From Helicobacter sp. (GTDB lineage: Bacteria > Campylobacterota > Campylobacteria > Campylobacterales > Helicobacteraceae), in assembly GCA_014799985.1 (NCBI GenBank), contig JAAVGZ010000089.1:6253-16026 (forward strand): DNA of 9,774 nt, written 5' to 3'. The notes below the pieces were generated by a model. The model worked only from the letters and a program-made list of their open reading frames with translations, had not been told where the DNA came from and did not search any database. This document shows positions 1-5,656 of this stretch, piece after piece (within the stretch, counting starts at the first letter, position 1; each line of letters starts with the position of its first letter). Made by a program: the position numbers and the translations under genes.

Positions 1-116
1 ACAAAGCTGATTTGCCCCTGTTTTGCTTCATCAAGCGAGGCGAGAGAATGAATGTCTATCTCGCCACCACCTGAAAGCGGAATCTGGAGATACTCGGCGA
101 TTTCTTGTAGTTTCAT
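1..116 (-). CDS. lpxD: LpxD, UDP-3-O-(3-hydroxyacyl)glucosamine N-acyltransferase (N-terminal fragment, runs off window)
   Basis: Only the first 38 codons lie in the window; the gene continues beyond position 1. LpxD adds the N-linked 3-hydroxyacyl chain to UDP-3-O-acylglucosamine from acyl-ACP, the third step of lipid A synthesis, in the cytoplasm. The visible part begins MKLQEIAEYLQIPL, then a Gly-rich turn, then SLASLDEAKQGQISF at residues 24-38; this matches the usual LpxD N-terminal uridine-binding domain pattern of an 'EIA..L' helix followed by 'I..L..L..A....ISF'. The start is ATG at 116-114 with an excellent Shine-Dalgarno, AGGAGG, that overlaps the ilvN stop codon (TAGGAGGAAGCATG). 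Only 8 bases separate ilvN from this start, so it is almost certainly co-transcribed with ilvBN. The ilv-ilv-lpxD order is, as I recall, shared with Campylobacter jejuni, which supports the call. The hexapeptide-repeat acyltransferase domain is not visible here. Confidence 0.85.
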   Translation of the reverse strand, partial: MKLQEIAEYLQIPLSGGGEIDIHSLASLDEAKQGQISF

Positions 117-124
117 GCTTCCTC

Positions 125-604
125 CTAGCTGCGCTCCATTGCCAAAACGCCGCTGCGAATGATTTCTTTTGGCTTAAATCGCTTTGCAAGCGCAATCAAA
201 TCATCGATTCTCGCGGGCGAACGCGTGGCGACCAAAACGACCTGCTTGGCGTCCCCAGCGGCAATCTCGCCGCCAAAGCTGCGCGCCAAAGCCTCGATTT
301 CGGCGAGCGGCGTTTGGGGCGGAAACTTGATGAGCGCCATTTCTTTGGCTATCATCGCGCTATGCTCGGTAACGGTGAGCACGGGAATGAGCTTGTGCAA
401 TTGCTTGAGAATCTGCTCGAGCACGCGTGAATCGCCGCTTGTGCTAAGGGTGATGTGCGACAAGTCGCTATCGGGAATGGGCGCGACACACAGCGATTCG
501 ATGTTGTAGCCCCTGCCCGCAAAAAGCCCAGAAATGCGGGAAAGAACGCTGCTTTCGTTGATGACCGTAACTGAAATCACTCGCCGTTCATGCCGTTCAT
601 GCAT
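125..604 (-). CDS. ilvN: IlvN/IlvH, acetohydroxyacid synthase small (regulatory) subunit
   Basis: This 159-residue protein is the regulatory subunit that binds valine and activates the catalytic subunit IlvB. Its N-terminal ACT domain (about residues 8-85) is textbook: RRVISVTVINESSVLSRI at 7-24, then GLFAGRGYNIESL at 26-38 and VAPIPDSDLS shortly after. Asn-16 and Asn-34 sit where E. coli IlvH has valine-contacting asparagines (Asn-11 and Asn-29 by my alignment). The C-terminal half carries the family's second domain, with EIEALARSFGGEI and a final 'SGVLAMERS'. An upstream ATG at 628 is in frame and would add eight residues, but it overlaps ilvB and lacks a ribosome binding site. ATG at 604 has AAAGGAG about seven bases upstream, so I chose it. 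It lies 11 bases after the ilvB stop and 8 bases before lpxD. Confidence 0.95.
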   Translation of the reverse strand: MHERHERRVISVTVINESSVLSRISGLFAGRGYNIESLCVAPIPDSDLSHITLSTSGDSRVLEQILKQLHKLIPVLTVTEHSAMIAKEMALIKFPPQTPLAEIEALARSFGGEIAAGDAKQVVLVATRSPARIDDLIALAKRFKPKEIIRSGVLAMERS

Positions 605-615
605 GGGTGCTCCTT

Positions 616-2346
616 TTAACGTGGGCATTTGGTTGCCGCCGTGTTTGTTGGTGTTGCTTCATCATGGTAGTCGAGCATCATGTTCGAGAGCCCGCTGCCT
701 GTGGGCACCATCGGCAAGACATTCTCGAGCCGATGAATGCGCACATCAAGCAGCGCGACTTTGCCGCTCTCTTCAGCCTGCGCGAGCGCAACGTCAAATT
801 CTTCTTTGGTCTTGCAAACAAATCCGATTCCGCCAAACGACTCGGCGAGCTGCACAAAATCGGGCTGCAAGCTCAAATCGGTGTGTGAATAGCGTTTGTC
901 ATAGAAAAAGGTCTGCCACTGCCGCACCATGCCAAGATAGTTGTTGTTCAGAATCACATTAATCACGGGAATGCCCGCCTCGACAGCCGTCATAAGCTCT
1001 TGGATATTCATGAGAATCGAGCCATCGCCCGTGATATTCACGGCGGTTTTGTGCGGACATGCGAGCCGAACGCCCATTGCGGCGGGCAGCCCAAAGCCCA
1101 TCGTGCCGAGCCCTCCGCTTGTAATGAACTGCCGCGCGAAGCTAAAGGGGTAGAACTGCGCCGCCCACATTTGGTGCTGCCCCACATCGGTGGCGATAAT
1201 CGCGCGTTCGCCTAGAATATGCCCGATTCTCTCCACCACCCATTGCGGCTTGAGCGGCGAATCGCTATCGACATAGCCGAGCGGGTGCAAGTCATTGTAG
1301 CGCTCAAGCTGCATGCGCCAGCCCTTCCACGCGGCGCGCCAATCCTCGTGCGTGAGCGTGATGAGCTCGCCGATGACATCTTTCACATCGCCCACAATCG
1401 GGTAATGCACATCGACAATCTTGGCGATGCTGCTTGGGTCGATGTCGATGTGTACAATCTCGGCATAGCGTGCAAACTCGCTAAGCTTGCTCGTTACGCG
1501 GTCATCGAAACGCGCGCCGATAGAAATCAGCAAGTCTGTCTCGCTCATCGCGATATTCGAGACATAGTTGCCATGCATGCCGACCATTCCAAGCAGCATT
1601 GGGTCGCTCGATTCGAGCACGCCGCGCGCCATCAGCGTCTCGACAGCGGGCAGCTGCAATTTGTGCACGAGCGCACGCACAACCTCGCTCGCGTTGGAAT
1701 GCACGATTCCGCCGCCAAGATAGAGCAACGGCTTTTTCGAGCGCCTAATCGCATCGGCGACCTTCTTAATCTGCTTCACGTTGCCCTTGTAGTTGGGCTT
1801 GTAGGTTTTGAGCGCGATTTCTGTGGGGTATTCAAACTCGCCCGTTGTCGCCGTAATGTCTTTGGGAATGTCGATATGCACAGGACCCGGACGCCCGCTC
1901 TTTGCGATATAGAACGCCTCTTTGAGAATGCGTGGCAAATCCTCGATGTGCCGCACGAGATAGTTGTGCTTCGTGCATGGGCGCGAGATTCCGACCGCAT
2001 CGATTTCCTGAAAGGCGTCTGTGCCGATGAGCCCCGTGGGGACTTGCCCGCTGATAATCACGAGCGGAATCGAATCGGCATAGGCGGTGGCGATTCCTGT
2101 GATGGCGTTGGTGAAACCCGGACCCGATGTGAGGATTGCCACGCCGACATCGCCACTGGCGCGCGCATAGCCATCGGCGGCATGCACGGCGGCTTGTTCG
2201 TGGCGCATTAGGATATGCTCAAAATAGTTTTGCTTGTAGATTTCGTCATAGACGTTCATGATTGCGCCGCCGGGGTAGCCAAAGACGACCTTAACGTCCT
2301 CGTTTCGCAGTGCCTCAATCACCATTTCAGAACCATTTAGCCTCAT
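616..2346 (-). CDS. ilvB: IlvB/IlvI, acetohydroxyacid synthase large (catalytic) subunit
   Basis: This 576-residue ThDP- and FAD-dependent enzyme condenses two pyruvates to acetolactate, or pyruvate and 2-oxobutyrate to acetohydroxybutyrate, the first common step to valine, leucine and isoleucine. The ThDP pyrimidine-binding domain comes first (GYPGGAIMNVYDEI at 23-36; catalytic Glu-50 within RHEQAAVHAADGYARA). The central domain contains GARFDDRVT at 277-285. The C-terminal diphosphate-binding domain has the GDG...NN motif (GDG 440-442, Asn 467-469) that binds the magnesium-diphosphate. Length is normal for the family. In-frame codons extend upstream to 2478, but they overlap the ppx gene. 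ATG at 2346 is preceded by AAAGGAG at proper spacing and begins MRLNGSEMVIEAL, as family members do. It lies 40 bases after ppx and 11 bases before ilvN. No leader peptide or attenuator-like hairpin is visible upstream, so I see no sign of classical ilv attenuation. Confidence 0.97.
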   Translation of the reverse strand: MRLNGSEMVIEALRNEDVKVVFGYPGGAIMNVYDEIYKQNYFEHILMRHEQAAVHAADGYARASGDVGVAILTSGPGFTNAITGIATAYADSIPLVIISGQVPTGLIGTDAFQEIDAVGISRPCTKHNYLVRHIEDLPRILKEAFYIAKSGRPGPVHIDIPKDITATTGEFEYPTEIALKTYKPNYKGNVKQIKKVADAIRRSKKPLLYLGGGIVHSNASEVVRALVHKLQLPAVETLMARGVLESSDPMLLGMVGMHGNYVSNIAMSETDLLISIGARFDDRVTSKLSEFARYAEIVHIDIDPSSIAKIVDVHYPIVGDVKDVIGELITLTHEDWRAAWKGWRMQLERYNDLHPLGYVDSDSPLKPQWVVERIGHILGERAIIATDVGQHQMWAAQFYPFSFARQFITSGGLGTMGFGLPAAMGVRLACPHKTAVNITGDGSILMNIQELMTAVEAGIPVINVILNNNYLGMVRQWQTFFYDKRYSHTDLSLQPDFVQLAESFGGIGFVCKTKEEFDVALAQAEESGKVALLDVRIHRLENVLPMVPTGSGLSNMMLDYHDEATPTNTAATKCPR

Positions 2347-2369
2347 CGCTTCTCCTTTCATAATATGGG

Positions 2370-2375
2370 ATTCTA
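2370..2375 (-). promoter_or_regulatory. Possible weak internal -10 box upstream of ilvB
   Basis: In the 40-base gap between ppx and ilvB the minus strand reads TAGAAT (five of six to TATAAT) preceded by a T-rich run (AATTTTTTG). T-rich tracts commonly replace a -35 box in Campylobacterota promoters. A transcript would start about 17 bases before the ilvB start codon, just leaving room for the AAAGGAG site. No good -35 box is seen, so ilvBN-lpxD may simply be read from the ppx promoter. Confidence 0.3.
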
Positions 2376-2386
2376 ACAAAAAATTC

Positions 2387-3307
2387 CTAAAAATACTTGA
2401 TATGCAGCGCAGCGCCCTCGCGCAAACTCTCTTGCACGACAAGGCATTGTTGCAAGCCAAGCGTGCGCAAAACAACATTAAAAAGCGCGATTCCGGGCAG
2501 AATCAGATTTTCGCGCCCCGCGCCCACGCGCGCAATCTGTTCATGCACCGAAAGTGTGGGATAGAACGCGCTCACGCGCGCGATTTCATCGCTATGCAAC
2601 GTTTGTGGCGTTTGCTTGGGTGCGCCGTTTGCGAGATTCACGAGTACTTGCGGCACGCCGCCGGAGGCGAGGAGGGTTTGGGGCAGCGGGGATTCTAGGC
2701 TTGCGAGCCAAGATTGGAGTTGGGATTCAAACGAATCGAGCGTGGCTCTCTTGTCTGCTTCATCGCGTTCGCTTAGGGTTACGATTCCGATGTCAAAGCT
2801 CTTGGACACTAGCGCGCAATCGCCAAACGCATCGAGATATTGCCCATCGCCATGATAGAGGCAAAGCTCTGTCGAAGCGCCGCCGATGTCGAGCAGCAGA
2901 AACGGCGCGCCCAGATTCTTGGGCGCATGGCAATGCAGCGCAAACAGCGCGGCGTTGAGCGTGAAAATCGCCTCTTGCGCGGCGTTGATGACGCGAAAGG
3001 GGATTTGAAGCTCGGCGAGAGCGGCGAGCACATCGGCTTGGTTTTGCGCCTTGCGCAAAGCCGCTGTGGCGAGCGCGAGCGTGGGCAAACTCGCGAAGTC
3101 TAGCCCCGTTTTGTCGCGCAAATCCGCTTGCATGGCGCGGATTTTGTCGCACAAACGCGCGATGGTTTGGGGCAGAATCACGGGCGCTTTGGCAAAGCCC
3201 TCCGCCGTGCGCACAACGCATTCAAACTCCCACAGAATCTCGTCTTTTTCGCCAAGCAGCACAGCGCGCAACGTGTTGCTGCCCAAATCAATTCCCATAG
3301 CCTGCAT
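2387..3307 (-). CDS. Ppx/GppA-family phosphatase (short, single-module form)
   Basis: This 306-residue protein has the actin-like ATPase fold signature of exopolyphosphatases and guanosine pentaphosphate phosphohydrolases, which remove terminal phosphate from polyphosphate or pppGpp. Visible motifs are the phosphate-1 loop GIDLGSNTLRAVLL at 5-18, the ALATAALRKAQN segment at 78-89, the phosphate-2 motif DIGGASTEL at 140-148, and the C-terminal pair GRENLILPGIALF (264-276) and ESLREGAAL (293-301). At about 300 residues it is the two-lobed catalytic core only, without the C-terminal HD-like domains of the 480-510 residue enzymes. The usual I-S-G-x-E-E-A-R stretch is degenerate here (INAAQEAIF), so activity and substrate are uncertain. 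I use ATG at 3307; a second ATG at 3298 is also plausible because neither has a strong ribosome binding site. It is co-oriented with ilvBN-lpxD and divergent from pdxJ. Confidence 0.85.
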   Translation of the reverse strand: MQAMGIDLGSNTLRAVLLGEKDEILWEFECVVRTAEGFAKAPVILPQTIARLCDKIRAMQADLRDKTGLDFASLPTLALATAALRKAQNQADVLAALAELQIPFRVINAAQEAIFTLNAALFALHCHAPKNLGAPFLLLDIGGASTELCLYHGDGQYLDAFGDCALVSKSFDIGIVTLSERDEADKRATLDSFESQLQSWLASLESPLPQTLLASGGVPQVLVNLANGAPKQTPQTLHSDEIARVSAFYPTLSVHEQIARVGAGRENLILPGIALFNVVLRTLGLQQCLVVQESLREGAALHIKYF

Positions 3308-3323
3308 TACGATTCCAAAGCAT

Positions 3324-3345
3324 TTTTAGCAATTGTACTCTAAAA
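3324..3345. repeat. Inverted repeat in the ppx/pdxJ divergent promoter region
   Basis: TTTTAG at 3324-3329 and CTAAAA at 3340-3345 are perfect inverted copies separated by 10 bases. The dyad sits in the 62-base gap between two divergent genes and overlaps the likely -10 boxes of both. It could be an operator bound by a dimeric regulator, or chance in an AT-rich promoter. Confidence 0.4.
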
Positions 3346-3360
3346 TAGTAATACAAAAAA
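3332..3360 (-). promoter_or_regulatory. Candidate ppx-ilvB-ilvN-lpxD promoter
   Basis: The minus strand carries TACAAT at 3337-3332 (five of six to TATAAT) about 25 bases upstream of the ppx start, preceded at the -35 position by a run of T residues (3360-3355). A T-rich -35 region with a good -10 box is typical of sigma-70 promoters in this group. It would drive the whole minus-strand cluster down to lpxD if no internal promoter dominates. Confidence 0.45.
3341..3346 (+). promoter_or_regulatory. Candidate pdxJ -10 box
   Basis: TAAAAT (five of six to TATAAT) lies 23 bases before the pdxJ start codon, leaving room for the AAGGAG ribosome binding site at about 3359-3364. No convincing -35 box precedes it, only the T-rich stretch at 3323-3327. 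The two divergent promoters overlap on opposite strands. Confidence 0.4.
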
Positions 3361-3369
3361 GGAGAACCA

Positions 3370-4167
3370 ATGAATCTGGGTGTGAATATCGACCATATCG
3401 CCACGCTCCGCGAATCGCGGCAGATTAGCGAGCCCAATCCGCTCTATGCCCTGCCCTATCTGCAAGCAGCGGGGGCGAATCAGGTAACAATCCATCTGCG
3501 TGAGGACAGGCGGCACATCTGCGAGGACGATGTTTGCGCGATTCTGGCGCAATCGAGCCTGCCTGTGAATATCGAATCGTCATTGAATGCGGAGATTCTC
3601 GAATTTCTGTGCGCACAGCGCCCGCATAGCATTACGCTCGTGCCCGAGCGGCGCGAGGAAATTACGACAGAGGGCGGGCTGGAGCTGCAAGCAAACGAGC
3701 AGAGAATCGCGAGCGCACTCGAGAAGATTGCAAAGGCAGGAATTGTGCCCGCGCTGTTTGTCGACCCCACGCGCGAGAATATGCAAAAGAGCTATGAGCT
3801 CGGCGCGCGCAAGGTCGAGCTGCACACGGGGCATTACGCAAATGTTTGGCTGATGTTGCATGGCAATCTTTCGCGCACGCGGCATAGCATAAAGGCGCTG
3901 CAAAAGAGCCGCGAGGAGCTTAGGAGCGAGCTTGACACGAGCGTTTGGAATCTGCATGATGTCGCCGTGTTCGCGCAGAATCTCGGGTTGCATGTTGCCG
4001 CTGGGCATGGGCTCAATGCCCAAAATGTGGGCGAAGTCGCGAAGATTGGCGCGATTGCCGAGCTCAACATCGGGCATAGCATCATCGGGCGCGCCGTGTT
4101 TGTGGGGCTCAAAGAGGCGATTGGCGAGATTCTTGACGCCATCAACAAGGCGCGCGGGGCAAGCTAG
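3370..4167 (+). CDS. pdxJ: PdxJ, pyridoxine 5'-phosphate synthase
   Basis: This 265-residue cytoplasmic TIM-barrel enzyme condenses 3-amino-2-oxopropyl phosphate with 1-deoxy-D-xylulose 5-phosphate to make pyridoxine 5'-phosphate in the DXP-dependent vitamin B6 pathway. Recognisable blocks are GVNIDHIATLR at 4-14, HLREDRRHI at 42-50, LVPERREEITTEGGL at 90-104, ELHTGHYA at 150-157, AAGHGLN at 210-216 and ELNIGHSIIGRAVFVGL at 231-247. The catalytic residues of E. coli PdxJ (His-45, Glu-72, His-193) correspond to His-42, Glu-69 and His-213 by alignment from memory. It is about 20 residues longer than the E. coli enzyme, the excess being a charged stretch around 160-195. A strong AAGGAG precedes the ATG. 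The usual partner pdxA is not next to it; the downstream neighbour rsfS is convergent, and the stop codons overlap. Confidence 0.97.
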   Translation: MNLGVNIDHIATLRESRQISEPNPLYALPYLQAAGANQVTIHLREDRRHICEDDVCAILAQSSLPVNIESSLNAEILEFLCAQRPHSITLVPERREEITTEGGLELQANEQRIASALEKIAKAGIVPALFVDPTRENMQKSYELGARKVELHTGHYANVWLMLHGNLSRTRHSIKALQKSREELRSELDTSVWNLHDVAVFAQNLGLHVAAGHGLNAQNVGEVAKIGAIAELNIGHSIIGRAVFVGLKEAIGEILDAINKARGAS

Positions 4168-4505
4168 CCCGTGCGGCTCTTGGTGAATGCGCCTAGAAAC
4201 TCTTCGAGGTTGAACTTTTTGCGGTGATTCTCGGTGAATAGGTGAATCAAGATGTCGCCCAAGTCGACAACAATCCAATCGCTGCCCTCATCAACGCTCA
4301 AGAACTCCTCGCCCGAGGGCTTGAGCTGGGTTTTGAGCTCATCGAGCAGCGCGAGCGCATGTTTGTCGACAAACGCTGTCGCGAGGACGACCGCATCGAC
4401 AAAATAGCCGCTGCCGCGCAAATCGAACCACAAGACAGATTCTGCCTTTTTGTTCTCAAGCAAAGAGGTGATTCTCTCGATTCGTTGCTGCAAGGAATCT
4501 GCCAA
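4164..4505 (-). CDS. rsfS: RsfS, ribosomal silencing factor (Iojap/YbeB family)
   Basis: RsfS binds ribosomal protein L14 on the 50S subunit and blocks joining with 30S, lowering translation under poor nutrition. The 113-residue length is typical. The family core is plain: an N-terminal helix, then ESVLWFDLRGSGYFVDAVVLAT (22-43, partly conserved as 'D.R....F.D..V.AT'), then GSDWIVVDLGDILIHLF and KKFNLEEFLG in the C-terminal part, matching the usual 'S.W...D.GD..VH.F....R..Y.LE'. The start is probably TTG at 4505-4503, with TAGGGG just upstream that overlaps the stop codon of the HDOD gene 8 bases away; no ATG alternative lies near. The gene follows the HDOD gene on the same strand and probably shares its transcript. 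Its TAG stop shares the CTAG at 4164-4167 with the pdxJ stop. Confidence 0.92.
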   Translation of the reverse strand: MADSLQQRIERITSLLENKKAESVLWFDLRGSGYFVDAVVLATAFVDKHALALLDELKTQLKPSGEEFLSVDEGSDWIVVDLGDILIHLFTENHRKKFNLEEFLGAFTKSRTG

Positions 4506-4513
4506 GCGCGCCC

Positions 4514-5371
4514 CTATATCTCGATGAGCTGCTCAAGATTTGTGCGCGCGCTGTTTGGGATTCGCTTCACGAAATTGTCATAGTTATAGTGCACATCTCT
4601 GTCGTTTGCCTCTTTGAAAAGCCCCTTGACAACGCTCATGCGATAGACGCTGCCGCCGTCATAGGGGTCGAAGACTTGGTTGGCAATCGCGAGCGCATAG
4701 ACATTGCGTTTGACTTCGTCTGTGGCTGCATGGGGCGCGGGGATATAGGCAATCGTTTGAATGAGCGTTTCGTCAAACTTCCAGTGGTCGAACAAGAATC
4801 CGAGAAACGAGAGGCTATCAACGCCGCAAAACTCGTCCTCGAGAAGCGAGATATTTTTGAAGTTGTTCGCCTTGAGCGCGGCGAGGAACTCGGTGTCTTT
4901 GTGGTTGCTAATGAGAATGTTCGCGATGAGAATCATGCCAAGACGCATGAGCATCGAGCAGGGCACGAGCAGCTGCGCAAGCGCCTTGTCTTCTTCGTTG
5001 AGCCAATCTGTGATGAAGTTGGATTCGGCGCTGCATTGTGCCAAAAAGGCTTTGGTGTCGAGCCCATAGGGTGAGACATCGACTTGCAGCTTGTTCTTAA
5101 TCGAGCTCGCAATCACCGCGTTTTTGATGTTGGTTACGCCTAGCAGCGAAACGACTTGCTGGATTGTCGTGATTTCACGCGAAAATCCATAGAATGGGGA
5201 GTTTGCAAGGCGCAAAAGCTCCGCTGTGATGAGTGGGTCTTTGGAGAGAATATCGACCACTTTTTGCATCCTCACTTCGCCGCCTGCCGCAGCCATATAG
5301 GACTGAAGCTTGGTTACAGTTTCTGGTAAAGGTGGAAGGCTATCAATCACATTCGAAAGTATTTCCTTCAT
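4514..5371 (-). CDS. HDOD-domain signalling/output protein
   Basis: This 285-residue soluble protein carries an HDOD domain (about 8-205), a relative of HD phosphohydrolases that usually lacks the metal-binding histidine-aspartate pairs and acts in signalling. Diagnostic segments are LPPLPETVTKLQ at 12-23, ILSKDPLITAELLRLANSPFY at 41-61, and GFSREITTIQQVVSLLGVTNIKN at 62-84. No signal peptide or membrane segment is seen, and no receiver, GGDEF or EAL domain is attached. GTG at 5377 and TTG at 5374 are in frame upstream, but the AAGGAG at 5384-5379 lies seven bases from ATG 5371, so I chose that. The gene is divergent from a chemoreceptor and followed within 8 bases by rsfS. Campylobacter has, as I recall, an HDOD protein (Cj0248) linked to motility; a chemotaxis or flagellar role here is an inference from that and the neighbour, not from the sequence. 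Confidence 0.88.
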   Translation of the reverse strand: MKEILSNVIDSLPPLPETVTKLQSYMAAAGGEVRMQKVVDILSKDPLITAELLRLANSPFYGFSREITTIQQVVSLLGVTNIKNAVIASSIKNKLQVDVSPYGLDTKAFLAQCSAESNFITDWLNEEDKALAQLLVPCSMLMRLGMILIANILISNHKDTEFLAALKANNFKNISLLEDEFCGVDSLSFLGFLFDHWKFDETLIQTIAYIPAPHAATDEVKRNVYALAIANQVFDPYDGGSVYRMSVVKGLFKEANDRDVHYNYDNFVKRIPNSARTNLEQLIEI

Positions 5372-5432
5372 CAACACACTCCTTCAAGTTTGCAATGGCA
5401 TAGCCGCAATACTCATATTTTTGCCCAAACAA

Positions 5433-5470
5433 GTCCGATTTGGTGGTATCATCATTTTGGGACTTCGGAC
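5433..5470. repeat. Inverted repeat in the HDOD leader (GTCCGA / TCGGAC)
   Basis: GTCCGA at 5433-5438 and TCGGAC at 5465-5470 are perfect inverted copies with 26 bases between them. Overlapping alternative pairs exist: AAGTCC at 5431-5436 with GGACTT at 5460-5465, and CCCAAA at 5424-5429 with TTTGGG at 5456-5461. All lie just downstream of the predicted HDOD transcription start (about 5475), so they could form mutually exclusive hairpins in the mRNA leader or mark a protein site. Confidence 0.5.
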
Positions 5471-5491
5471 ACGTTCGTGAGATTATACCAC
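5443..5491. repeat. Eleven-base inverted repeat overlapping the HDOD -10 box
   Basis: GTGGTATCATC at 5443-5453 and GATTATACCAC at 5481-5491 are inverted copies matching at 10 of 11 positions, with 27 bases between arms. The right arm contains the whole -10 box of the HDOD promoter (TATAAT, 5487-5482 on the minus strand). As that arm is not transcribed from this promoter, the pair suits DNA-level operator half-sites better than an RNA hairpin. Confidence 0.5.
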
Positions 5492-5511
5492 AATTTCCTT
5501 TTGAGTCTGAA
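5482..5511 (-). promoter_or_regulatory. Promoter for HDOD-rsfS
   Basis: The minus strand reads TTCAGA at 5511-5506, an 18-base spacer, and a perfect TATAAT at 5487-5482. Transcription would begin near 5475 and give a leader of about 100 bases before the ATG at 5371. The -35 box is weak (four of six), the -10 perfect. Confidence 0.6.
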
Positions 5512-5580
5512 GCAAAATGGATTCCACCCAGCGCATTTTGTGATAGCATAAAAATATACTGAACATTACCCGCTCGCTGC

Positions 5581-5609
5581 TTTACATCAACGGGAAAATA
5601 AGATATAAT
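5581..5609 (+). promoter_or_regulatory. Sigma-70-type promoter for the chemoreceptor gene
   Basis: TTTACA at 5581-5586 (five of six to TTGACA), an exact 17-base spacer, and a perfect TATAAT at 5604-5609. Transcription would begin near 5616, about 40 bases before the start codon. This is the best promoter in the window. I see no sigma-28 or sigma-54 consensus, so the receptor is probably expressed by the housekeeping sigma factor. Confidence 0.75.
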
Positions 5610-5656
5610 GGCGCTTTGCCATTCGCACAAGCACCACAATATCCCGAAGGACATCG

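Larger units (their letters stand above)
5372..5656. other. Intergenic regulatory region between HDOD gene and chemoreceptor
   Basis: This 285-base gap is the only sizeable non-coding stretch in the window and is more AT-rich than the genes beside it. It holds a good promoter facing each gene, a leader of about 100 bases for the HDOD transcript and interleaved inverted repeats (listed separately). An open frame crosses it on the minus strand (5654-5343), but its translation is cysteine-rich and resembles nothing I know, it overlaps both promoters, and it has no convincing ribosome binding site, so I treat it as non-coding. I see no terminator or tRNA. Confidence 0.75.

Noticed and set aside
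605..628. Upstream ATG for ilvN at 628
   Set aside because: It overlaps the ilvB end and lacks a ribosome binding site, whereas ATG 604 has one at correct spacing.
1219..2211. A 330-codon open frame on the plus strand opposite ilvB
   Set aside because: It is codon-phase aligned with ilvB, shows no recognisable motif, and its openness follows from avoidance of TTA, CTA and TCA codons. ilvB itself is unmistakable.
2347..2478. N-terminal extension of ilvB upstream of 2346
   Set aside because: It would overlap the end of ppx by about 90 bases and adds 44 residues absent from the family. The AAAGGAG before ATG 2346 fixes the start.
3580..4278. A 232-codon open frame on the minus strand opposite pdxJ
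   Set aside because: It is phase-aligned with pdxJ and extends into rsfS, has no family resemblance, and lies opposite a clearly conserved enzyme.
5538..5560. TTGTGA followed by TATACT as an extra chemoreceptor promoter
   Set aside because: The spacer is only 11 bases, and a much better promoter lies at 5581-5609.
5343..5654. A 103-codon frame on the minus strand filling the HDOD/chemoreceptor intergenic region
   Set aside because: It overlaps both predicted promoters and runs into the HDOD gene start in another frame. It has no good ribosome binding site and an atypical cysteine-rich composition. The region is better explained as regulatory.
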